Assembly: GCA_000720805.1 (NCBI GenBank)
Contig: JODI01000106.1
Span: forward strand, 1-24,113
Source: Streptomyces violaceoruber
GTDB taxonomy: Bacteria; Actinomycetota; Actinomycetes; Streptomycetales; Streptomycetaceae
Length of the DNA: 24,113 nucleotides
Direction: 5' to 3'
This document shows, one piece after another, positions 6,966 to 18,204 of this stretch. Each line of letters starts with the position of its first letter. The stretch's first letter is position 1. The position numbers and the translations under genes are program-made. The notes below the pieces were generated by a model. The model was not told the origin of the DNA. It saw only the letters and a list, made by a program, of their open reading frames with translations, and searched no databases.

Positions 6966-7835
6966 ATGTCCGTCACGCCGCTCGCCACCGTCCCCTCCGC
7001 CCAGCCGGCCCCCGCCTTCCGGGGAAGGATCGGCCGGGACGCGCGCAGCGGGCACTACGCCGTGCCGCGCCGCTACCGACTCCACCTCACGCCCTCCTGT
7101 CCCAACGGCCTGCGCATCGCCGTCGTACACAGCCTGCTCGGTCTGGACGACGTCTGTCCGATCACGTTCTTGGACGCGGTCCCCGACGGCCCCGACGGCG
7201 GACATTCCGCCCTGCGCCCGCTGTACGAGGCGAGCGCGCACCGCTACGCCGGTCCGGCCGCCGGGCCGGTGCTCAGCGACGACTGGTCGGGCCGGATCGT
7301 CAGCACCCACGCCCCCGACGTCACGCGCGACCTCGCCCAGCACTTCGGAAGCGGCCGCCCGGCGCTGTACCCGTGCGGGGCGGAGTCGGAGATCGAGGCC
7401 GTCGAACGGCTGTGCCGGCAGGGCATCGAGGAAGCAGCGCAACTGGCCGGCGCGGCGGTCTCGGAGCCGACGGCGCAGGACGCCGCGCTCGGCAGGCTGC
7501 TGGAGACCCTCGGTTCACTGGAGCGGTGGCTCGTCGGTCGTGAGTACCTGATTCGGGATCAGATCACCGCTGCCGACGTCGAGTTGTGGGTCACACTGGT
7601 CCAACTGGACACCGTGCACCGGCACCACCTGGACGCCGATGCGGTGCACCGCATCGCCGGCCACCCCACTCTGTGGGCCTACGCCCGCCGCCTGACCGCT
7701 CATCCGGCCTTCGGCTCCCAGCTCGACCTCGCCGGTATCGCCCGCCGGCACCACGCCCGTTGCCGGGGTCTGGAGGCCGCCGGTGCGGCCGTGCAGATCC
7801 TGGACTGGGCGTCCCACGCCACCCGCACGTCCTGA
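6966..7835 (+). CDS. Glutathionyl-hydroquinone reductase-like (Xi-class GST-like) protein
   Basis: A 289-residue thioredoxin-fold/GST protein. The N-terminal domain has the Xi-class layout YRLHLTPSCPNGLRIAVVHS (37-56) with the presumed nucleophile C45. The C-terminal helical domain shows LIRDQITAADVELWVTLVQL, typical of the YqjG/ECM4 family. Those enzymes normally carry CPWA at the active site and are about 310-330 residues; here it is CPNG and the protein is shorter. Family members reduce glutathionyl-hydroquinones. Actinomycetes use mycothiol instead of glutathione, so the real thiol substrate is uncertain. The ATG follows GGGGAGA. It lies behind a sulfur-type leader peptide and before a second leader plus two monooxygenases, which suggests a part in organosulfur metabolism. 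The CPNG form makes catalytic identity uncertain. Confidence 0.75.
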   Translation: MSVTPLATVPSAQPAPAFRGRIGRDARSGHYAVPRRYRLHLTPSCPNGLRIAVVHSLLGLDDVCPITFLDAVPDGPDGGHSALRPLYEASAHRYAGPAAGPVLSDDWSGRIVSTHAPDVTRDLAQHFGSGRPALYPCGAESEIEAVERLCRQGIEEAAQLAGAAVSEPTAQDAALGRLLETLGSLERWLVGREYLIRDQITAADVELWVTLVQLDTVHRHHLDADAVHRIAGHPTLWAYARRLTAHPAFGSQLDLAGIARRHHARCRGLEAAGAAVQILDWASHATRTS

Positions 7836-7843
7836 CCGGCGCG

Positions 7844-7888
7844 GCGTGCACCGACCCTGAGCGGCGCGGCCGCCGGGCCGGTGCGCGC
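7844..7888 (+). terminator. Probable hairpin terminator after the GST-like gene
   Basis: Ten-base arms 7844-7853 (GCGTGCACCG) and 7879-7888 (CGGTGCGCGC) pair with one wobble. A second hairpin, GCGGC-gcg-GCCGC (7861-7873), sits inside the loop. It starts 8 bases after the stop codon. Confidence 0.45.
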
Positions 7889-7985
7889 GGGCGCAGCCCG
7901 GGAACATCCCACGAGGCCGGGGTGTTGTGCCTCACGACGAGATCGGCGAGGCGCCATCGGCGCCAGACACAGGGAGGTGGCGGCC

Positions 7986-8072
7986 GTGCGGCATGTGTTC
8001 CGCTCCGTCCACCTCCACTCCCGGCCCCACATCGATCTGCAGCGCGTGGCCGGCGCCCTCTGTCGCTCCTGA
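7986..8072 (+). CDS. Sulfur-type leader peptide 2 (HIDL motif), upstream of the monooxygenase pair
   Basis: A 28-codon GTG ORF with an excellent ribosome binding site (AGGGAGGTGG, GGAGG 8 nt before the GTG). The C-terminal half reads SRPHIDLQRVAGALCRS, the conserved HIDL-x-RV-x-(S/G)A-x-C form of actinobacterial sulfur-gene leaders, with the usual Cys three residues from the end. It ends 78 bp before the first monooxygenase start. A small hairpin GCCCG-tgtg-CGGGC (8099-8112) lies between them, and a GGCGCC-atc-GGCGCC repeat (7950-7964) lies just before the ribosome binding site. The rest of the 7836-8150 gap holds the preceding terminator; no clear promoter was seen. Confidence 0.8.
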   Translation: MRHVFRSVHLHSRPHIDLQRVAGALCRS

Positions 8073-8150
8073 CGCCGTTTCCCCAGCCGCCGTGCCCTGC
8101 CCGTGTGCGGGCCGGCGATCTCGTACGGACCTCCAGGAAGGCACCCACTC

Positions 8151-9389
8151 GTGTCCGCCACTTCTCCTTTTCCTTCTCCTTCTTCTTCCTCCGTGCTGCA
8201 TCTCGCCGTCGCTCTGGACGGCGCCGGCTGGCATCCCGCCGCCTGGCGTGAGCCGGTGGCCCGGCCCCGTGAGCTGTTCACCGCCGGATACTGGGCCGAC
8301 CTGGTCGCCGAGGCGGAACGCGGTCTGCTCGACTTCGTGACCATCGAGGACGGCCTCGGCCCGCAGTCCTCGCACTTCCTCGAACCGGACGAGCGCACCG
8401 ATCAGGTCCGCGGCCGCCTGGACGCCGTGCTGATCGCGGCGCGTATCGCCCCGCTGTCCCGGCACATAGGTCTGGTCCCGACCGCGGTGGTCACACACAC
8501 GGAACCGTTCCACCTCTCCAAGGCGATCGCCACCCTCGACTACGTCAGCACCGGCCGGGCCGGCCTGCGGGTGCAGATCACCGCCCGCACGAACGAGGCC
8601 GCGCACTTCGGCCGCCGCGCCATCCCCCGCATCGAGGCCTACGACAGCCCGGACACCCGGGACCTGGTGACCGACCTCTTCGACGAGGCCGCCGACTACG
8701 TCGAGGTGGTGCGCCGGCTCTGGGACAGCTGGGAGGACGACGCGGAGATCCGGGATGTGGCCACCGGCCGTTTCATCGACCGCGACAAGCTGCACTACAT
8801 CGACTTCGAGGGCCGGCACTTCAGCGTCAAGGGCCCCTCCATCACGCCCCGCCCGCCGCAGGGCCAGCCGCTCGTCACCGCTCTGGCCCATCAGAGCGTC
8901 CCGTACCGTCTGGTGGCCCGCCAGGCCGACGTCGGCTACGTCACGCCGCACGACGCCGGCCAGGCGCGTGCGATCGTCGCCGAGATCCGCGCCGAGCAGG
9001 AGGCGGCGGGTCGCGCCGACGAGAGGCTGCACGTCTTCGGGGACCTGGTGGTCTTCCTCGACGAGAACCCGGCCGAGGCCGCGGCCCGCCGGGAGCGCCT
9101 GGACGATCTCGCGGGGGAGCCGTACACCGGCGACGCCCGGGTCTTCGCCGGTACCCCAGCCCAACTCGCCGATCTGCTACAGGAGTTCGGGCAGGCGGGG
9201 CTGACCGGCTTCCGGCTGCGTCCCGCCGTCCTCGGGCACGACCTCCCCGCGATCACCCGGGGCCTGGTCCCCGAACTCCAGCGCCGGGATGCCTTCAGGC
9301 GTGCGTACGAGGCCGGCACCCTGCGCGGACTGCTGGGGCTGGCCCGCCCGGCCAACCGCTACGCCGCCGCCACCGCCGCGACCGCCTGA
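8151..9389 (+). CDS. Flavin-dependent monooxygenase, bacterial luciferase-like (LLM class)
   Basis: A 412-residue TIM-barrel FMN-dependent oxidoreductase. Recognisable segments are ARPRELFTAGYWADLVAEAE (37-56), DFVTIEDGLGPQ (61-72), STGRAGLRVQIT in the phosphate-binding region (about 133-144), and YIDFEGRHFSVKGPSITPRP then PQGQPLVTALA near the middle. These place it with the NtaA/SnaA/DszA group, which oxidises carbon-nitrogen or carbon-sulfur substrates using FMNH2 from a separate reductase. No reductase gene is seen nearby. The GTG at 8151 has AGGAAGG 9 nt upstream. The first codons are unusual, a 32-nt pyrimidine-only tract coding for a Ser/Pro-rich tail. It is followed 22 bp later by a second monooxygenase and preceded by a sulfur leader, so organosulfur oxidation is likely. 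The precise substrate is unknown. Confidence 0.82.
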   Translation: MSATSPFPSPSSSSVLHLAVALDGAGWHPAAWREPVARPRELFTAGYWADLVAEAERGLLDFVTIEDGLGPQSSHFLEPDERTDQVRGRLDAVLIAARIAPLSRHIGLVPTAVVTHTEPFHLSKAIATLDYVSTGRAGLRVQITARTNEAAHFGRRAIPRIEAYDSPDTRDLVTDLFDEAADYVEVVRRLWDSWEDDAEIRDVATGRFIDRDKLHYIDFEGRHFSVKGPSITPRPPQGQPLVTALAHQSVPYRLVARQADVGYVTPHDAGQARAIVAEIRAEQEAAGRADERLHVFGDLVVFLDENPAEAAARRERLDDLAGEPYTGDARVFAGTPAQLADLLQEFGQAGLTGFRLRPAVLGHDLPAITRGLVPELQRRDAFRRAYEAGTLRGLLGLARPANRYAAATAATA

Positions 9390-9411
9390 GCCGGAAGGAA
9401 TCCGCACCGAC

Positions 9412-10785
9412 ATGAGCAAGCCGCTGAAGCAGATCCATCTGGCCGCCCACTTCCCGGGCGTCAACAACACCACCGTGTGGAGCGACCCCGAGGCCGGCAG
9501 CCACATCGAGTTCAGCTCCTTCGCCCACTTCGCCCGGACCGCGGAACGCGCCAGGTTCGACTTCCTCTTCCTCGCCGAGGGACTCCGGCTGCGCGAACAG
9601 GGCGGCAAGATCTACGACCTGGACGTGGTCGGCCGCCCGGACACCTTCACCGTCCTGGCCGCGCTCGCCGCCGTCACCGACCGTCTCGGTCTGACCGGCA
9701 CCATCAACTCCACCTTCAACGAGCCCTACGAGGTGGCCCGCCAGTTCGCGAGCCTGGACCACCTCTCGGGCGGCCGCGCCGCCTGGAACGTGGTCACCTC
9801 CTGGGACGCCTTCACCGGCGAGAACTTCCGCCGCGGCGGCTTCCTCCCGCAGGAAGAGCGCTACTCACGCGCCAAGGAGTTCCTGGCCACCGCGAACGAA
9901 CTCTTCGACTCCTGGCACGGCGACGAGATCCTCGCCGACCAGGCCGCCGGCACGTTCCTGCGCGACGCGAAGGCCGGAGCCTTCGTACACCAGGGCCACC
10001 ACTTCGACATCCACGGGCAGTTCAACGTCCCGCGCTCCCCGCAGGGCCGCCCGGTGATCTTCCAGGCCGGCGACTCCGACGAGGGCCGCGAGTTCGCCGC
10101 GTCCAGTGCCGACGCCATCTTCAGCCGGTACGCCACCCTGAACGAGGGCCAGGCCTTCTACACGGACGTCAAGAACCGCCTCGCCAAGTACGGCCGTACG
10201 CGTGACCAGCTGCTGATCCTGCCCGCCGCGACCTTCGTCCTCGGCGACACCGACGCCGAGGCGGAAGAACTGGCCCGCGAGGTGCGCCGCCGGCAGGTCA
10301 GCGGGGCCACCGCGATCAAGCACCTGGAGTTCGTGTGGAACCGGGACCTGTCCGCCTACGACCCGGACGGCCCGCTTCCCGACATCGACCCGGACCTCGG
10401 CGAGCACACCATCGCCCGCGGCCGCGCCCAGGTCCGGATGTACCGTGACCCGCTGGCCACCGCCCGCGAGTGGCGCGAGCTCGCCGCCGCCAACAAGTGG
10501 TCGATCCGCGACCTGGTCATCGAGACCGGCAACCGCCAGAACTTCGTCGGCTCCCCGGCAACCGTCGCCCGGACCATCAACGACTACGTCCAGGCCGACG
10601 CCGCCGACGGCTTCATCCTCGTCCCGCACATCACCCCGACCGGCCTCGACCTCTTCGCCGACCAGGTCGTCCCCCTGCTCCAGGAACAGGGCGTGTACCG
10701 CACCGAGTACGAGGGCCCGACCCTGCGCGACCACCTGGGCCTGGCCCACCCCGACGACGTACCCGGCCAACGGGCGGCGTCATGA
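9412..10785 (+). CDS. NtaA/SnaA/DszA-family FMN-dependent monooxygenase
   Basis: A 457-residue enzyme of the nitrilotriacetate/dibenzothiophene-sulfone monooxygenase family. Family signatures are present: AERARFDFLFLAEGL (44-58), LDHLSGGRAAWNVVTSWD (115-132), YSRAKEFLATANELFDSWHG (151-170), FNVPRSPQGRPVIFQAGDSDEG and the GSPATVARTINDYVQ segment near the C terminus. It would use FMNH2 and oxygen to cleave a C-S or C-N bond, as DszA does for a sulfone, and needs a partner flavin reductase encoded elsewhere. The ATG at 9412 follows GGAAGGAA; a longer reading frame upstream overlaps the previous gene and is not used. It is 22 bp downstream of the other luciferase-like gene, so they form one operon under leader 2. 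Substrate is not determinable from sequence. Confidence 0.88.
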   Translation: MSKPLKQIHLAAHFPGVNNTTVWSDPEAGSHIEFSSFAHFARTAERARFDFLFLAEGLRLREQGGKIYDLDVVGRPDTFTVLAALAAVTDRLGLTGTINSTFNEPYEVARQFASLDHLSGGRAAWNVVTSWDAFTGENFRRGGFLPQEERYSRAKEFLATANELFDSWHGDEILADQAAGTFLRDAKAGAFVHQGHHFDIHGQFNVPRSPQGRPVIFQAGDSDEGREFAASSADAIFSRYATLNEGQAFYTDVKNRLAKYGRTRDQLLILPAATFVLGDTDAEAEELAREVRRRQVSGATAIKHLEFVWNRDLSAYDPDGPLPDIDPDLGEHTIARGRAQVRMYRDPLATAREWRELAAANKWSIRDLVIETGNRQNFVGSPATVARTINDYVQADAADGFILVPHITPTGLDLFADQVVPLLQEQGVYRTEYEGPTLRDHLGLAHPDDVPGQRAAS

Positions 10786-10788
10786 CGC

Positions 10789-10811
10789 CCCGGCATCGGC
10801 GTTGTGCCGGG
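10789..10811. terminator. Bidirectional terminator between convergent genes
   Basis: A 7-bp inverted repeat, CCCGGCA (10789-10795) and TGCCGGG (10805-10811), with a 9-nt loop lies between the monooxygenase stop (10785) and the hypothetical-protein stop (10823, opposite strand). Confidence 0.5.
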
Positions 10812-10822
10812 TGTTCCCGAGG

Positions 10823-11194
10823 TCACTCCGGCCAGTCGAGCTGATGCTCGGGAGTCCCCGCCGACCGACCGTACGCGATCGCCTCGGCGCGGGCCGCCGC
10901 GTCGCCGTGCCGGTAGCGGAACACCTTCCCGGCGAAGGCGACCACCCGCTCGTCCCCGACGGTGAAGTCGGCGTACCAGCCGTTCTCGGGCTCCAGCGCG
11001 TCGGCCAGCGCCTGGGCGAGCCCGTCGATGTCGTCGCCGTCGCTCTCCCACTCGACGAACGTCCACATCCGTGGCTGCGCGTCGGTCGCGGTGTCCGCGG
11101 AATCCACCCGGCTCACCTTGCGCAACCGCAGTCCCGGCGACTCGAACGCCGCGCCGGGGCGGAGGCTTTCGCCGATGACGTATCCGGTGATCAT
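10823..11194 (-). CDS. Hypothetical protein, 123 residues
   Basis: A small, acidic, probably cytoplasmic protein that I do not recognise. It has no signal peptide or membrane segment. The start (MITGYVIGESLRPG) is chosen because GGAGG stands 6 nt before the ATG at 11192-11194. The sequence alternates predicted beta strands (LRLRKVSRVD, RMWTFVEWES, GWYADFTVGDERVVAFAGKVFRY) with one helix (IDGLAQALADALEP), suggesting a compact alpha/beta fold. Aromatic residues (W, Y, F) cluster in the second half, and the C terminus (HQLDWPE) is polar. It is isolated between a terminator and a region without genes, so context says nothing about its job. Confidence 0.75.
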   Translation of the reverse strand: MITGYVIGESLRPGAAFESPGLRLRKVSRVDSADTATDAQPRMWTFVEWESDGDDIDGLAQALADALEPENGWYADFTVGDERVVAFAGKVFRYRHGDAAARAEAIAYGRSAGTPEHQLDWPE

Positions 11195-11280
11195 GTGGTG
11201 CCTCCAGTCGACTCGATGCCGTGACACAGGAGTTGAGGCTACTGCGCCGTCGTACGGGACACGACGTGGCGTGGCCGGGA

Positions 11281-11308
11281 AGCGTCGCCCTCCCCCGAGG
11301 GTGACGCT
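11281..11308 (-). terminator. Hairpin terminator downstream of the formylglutamate amidohydrolase
   Basis: AGCGTCGCCCTC (11281-11292), a CCCC loop and GAGGGTGACGCT (11297-11308) form a 12-bp stem with one G-T wobble. It separates the amidohydrolase transcript from the small hypothetical gene on the same strand. Confidence 0.6.
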
Positions 11309-11374
11309 CCCCGGCCCTTCCCCCGGCGCCGGACAGTGGTCCGAGCCTCGTCCGTGTGCGGCCCGACCGTGCTG

Positions 11375-11545
11375 TCACCAGCACATGACGGCTGTCTCCC
11401 CCGAACCCCAGCCGGAGTACAGGCGCACACGGACGAAGTAGCGGCGGCCTTTGACGAGACGGGGCCCTGATCGTGGCGTTGCGCGGGGTGCCGTCGTCGT
11501 CCTGGCCGGTGAGGTAGCGGGGAGCCTGTCGTGCGGGGGGCCCAC
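11375..11545 (-). pseudogene. Possible 3' remnant of a decayed gene, frameshifted
   Basis: On the minus strand one frame reads RYLTGQDDDGTPRNATIRAP. The next frame, after an apparent one-base insertion near 11455, reads LVKGRRYFVRVRLYSGWGSG then ETAVMCW and a TGA. Joined, they look like the beta-rich C terminus of a secreted or eukaryote-like protein. No start, no ribosome binding site and no upstream domain remain, because the amidohydrolase gene begins its stop at 11580. I do not recognise the parent family. This could be chance coding-like sequence in GC-rich DNA. Confidence 0.3.
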
Positions 11546-11579
11546 GCGGAGGCGGAGACCGAAGACCAGAGACCGGAAG

Positions 11580-12377
11580 TCAGCCGGTCACGGCGTCGAC
11601 GAGGGCGGCCAGCGCGTGGGCCAGTCGCCTGAGCCCGGGTCCCGCGGGCCCGCCCGGCTCGCTCATGTACGTGTCCCGGCGGATCTCCACCATCAGCGCG
11701 CTCACCCGCGAGTCCCTGCCGTAGAACTCCAACGGCACATACGCCCCGCCGAACGGGCTGTCGAGCCCGATCTCCCCGCACCCGGCGAACGCCTCCCGGG
11801 CCGCGTCGAGCAGCTTCTCGGGCGTGTGGAAGGAGTCGGTGCCCAGGCAGACGGGCGGCCGGGGCCCGTCGCCGTGCAGCTCGTAGGGCAACGCCACGGT
11901 GGGATAGGAGTGCACGTCGATGATCACGGCCCGCCCGGCCACGGCCAGCCGCTCGGCCACCGCTTCGGTCATCGCGTCGGCGTACGGCCGGAAGTACCGC
12001 GCGAGCAACGGCTCGGGGTCGGTGTCCGAGGGCCGCAGCGGCTCCCGGTGCGTGGTCCGCGTGTACACGGCCCCCATTCCCACGGCGAGCATCTCCTCCC
12101 GCTCGTCCGGAAACCGCTCCGGATCCACGACCAGCCTGGACAGCCGGTTGACGAACCGCCAGGGGGTGACGCCGGACAGCTCGGACGCCGCCTGCGCGAG
12201 CTCCGCGGTGTGCGCGTCGACGATGTGGTCGAGCTCCCGCTCCAGGGCCTCGTCCCCGAGCACGATGCCGGCCCGCACCTCGGCCGGTATCTCCCGCGCG
12301 GAGTGCGGGACATGAAGGATCACCGGCGATCCCGCGGCACCGGGCAGCGACTCGAAGGACGGCAGGGCAGGGGGCAC
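11580..12377 (-). CDS. N-formylglutamate amidohydrolase family protein
   Basis: A 265-residue zinc-dependent amidohydrolase expected to release formate and glutamate from N-formylglutamate, the last step of one histidine-degradation route. Family signatures: VILHVPHSAREIP (19-31, with H22 and H25), FVNRLSRLVVDPERFPDE (75-92) and AVIIDVHSYP (150-159, metal-ligand-like H156). The helix GGEI/GLDSPFGGAYVP-like region follows near the C terminus. The GTG start at 12375-12377 has GGAG 6 nt upstream. There is no histidine-utilisation gene beside it, so it may act alone or on another N-acyl amino acid. It is divergent from the DUF5713 gene over an 83-bp promoter region. Confidence 0.85.
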   Translation of the reverse strand: MPPALPSFESLPGAAGSPVILHVPHSAREIPAEVRAGIVLGDEALERELDHIVDAHTAELAQAASELSGVTPWRFVNRLSRLVVDPERFPDEREEMLAVGMGAVYTRTTHREPLRPSDTDPEPLLARYFRPYADAMTEAVAERLAVAGRAVIIDVHSYPTVALPYELHGDGPRPPVCLGTDSFHTPEKLLDAAREAFAGCGEIGLDSPFGGAYVPLEFYGRDSRVSALMVEIRRDTYMSEPGGPAGPGLRRLAHALAALVDAVTG

Positions 12378-12460
12378 GGGCTGCTCCAGGGGGCGTTGTC
12401 AGTGGCGTGGTGCACGATCAAGGTGCCACATCGCGACGACGAGGAAGGCGGGGGAGCAGC

Positions 12461-12802
12461 GTGCCCGTCAGCAACCAGCAGGTGAGCGCACACCCGTTTC
12501 TCAAGGGCCTCTATGACGACGGCTACTTCCCCGACCGGGTGGTGGACCGGGGCAAGGAGATACTGCTGCGGCTGTGCGCGCGCATCGAGAGCCGGCCGCC
12601 CGCCGACCTGTCGGCGCTCCACGCCCTGACCCAGGCCGCCACAGAGGAGTTCAACGACCTGCAGACCGCCTTCGAGAAGGCCGACAGCGAGATCGAGACC
12701 GTGGCCCGCGAGGAGATCGCCAAGGACTTCCGGTTCGTCGCCCACGCCTACGGCTTCCCGGACGCGGACGTCGAGGACCTCATCGCCACGCGGGACTGGT
12801 GA
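12461..12802 (+). CDS. DUF5713 family protein
   Basis: A 113-residue protein of unknown function matching my memory of the DUF5713 pattern: [21 protein letters not shown] near the start, followed by [12 protein letters not shown] and a C-terminal segment with [20 protein letters not shown]. It is predicted almost entirely helical, acidic and cytoplasmic, with no membrane segments. The GTG at 12461 has GGGGAG 4 nt upstream; an upstream ATG at 12407 has a basic, low-complexity extension and is less likely. It stands alone between a divergent amidohydrolase and two terminators, so context gives no function. Confidence 0.8.
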   Translation: MPVSNQQVSAHPFLKGLYDDGYFPDRVVDRGKEILLRLCARIESRPPADLSALHALTQAATEEFNDLQTAFEKADSEIETVAREEIAKDFRFVAHAYGFPDADVEDLIATRDW

Positions 12803-12814
12803 GACTCGGTTGCC

Positions 12815-12838
12815 CGGGCCCCCTGATGGCGGGGCCCG
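12815..12838 (+). terminator. Terminator hairpin after the DUF5713 gene
   Basis: CGGGCCCC (12815-12822) and GGGGCCCG (12831-12838) form a perfect 8-bp stem with an 8-nt loop, 12 bases beyond the stop codon. Confidence 0.6.
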
Positions 12839-12859
12839 ACGCCCTGCCCCCGACACAGC

Positions 12860-12896
12860 CCCGCCCCGGCCGGGCAGGAACGCCGGTCGGGGCGGG
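12860..12896. terminator. Second terminator, bidirectional, after isocitrate dehydrogenase
   Basis: A 14-bp stem (12860-12873 with 12883-12896, one G-T wobble) and 9-nt loop lies 27 bases downstream of the isocitrate dehydrogenase stop on the minus strand. With the adjacent hairpin it insulates two convergent genes. Confidence 0.65.
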
Positions 12897-12923
12897 ACAG
12901 AAGCGGCCGTCGGGCCGCCGTCG

Positions 12924-18007
<5,084 letters not shown>

Positions 18008-18032
18008 CGGTCACCGCCGAGGAGAAGTACTG

Positions 18033-18050
18033 CGGCGAAGGCCTTCGCCG
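18033..18050. promoter_or_regulatory. 18-bp perfect palindrome upstream of the MscS gene
   Basis: CGGCGAAGGCCTTCGCCG is a perfect palindrome without loop, 26-43 bp upstream of the MscS start. Its position suggests a dimeric-regulator operator overlapping the promoter or 5' leader. The remaining 18008-18204 region shows nothing else that I recognise. Confidence 0.4.
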
Positions 18051-18204
18051 ACGGCCTGATGTGAAGTTGCGTCACGTTGCCACCTGCTCGATTCCGGGAT
18101 GTGCGATCGCGCCGCCGGACAGCCCCCCGTGGTCGGCGCGACCGCTCATCCTGCCGTATCCGGCACGGGAGTTCGTACCGCGAGCGGTGCCGAAACGTCT
18201 GGTT

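Larger units (their letters stand above)
11195..11579. other. 385-bp region without an intact gene
   Basis: No intact gene is seen. It holds a terminator-like hairpin (11281-11308), a small hairpin GTGCTG-tcac-CAGCAC (about 11369-11384), and on the minus strand a stretch that reads like the tail of a decayed protein gene (11375-11545), listed separately. Confidence 0.5.

Noticed and set aside
18061..18204. Plus-strand ATG frame between the MscS and permease genes
   Set aside because: It continues as a shadow opposite the permease and has no ribosome binding site or family similarity.
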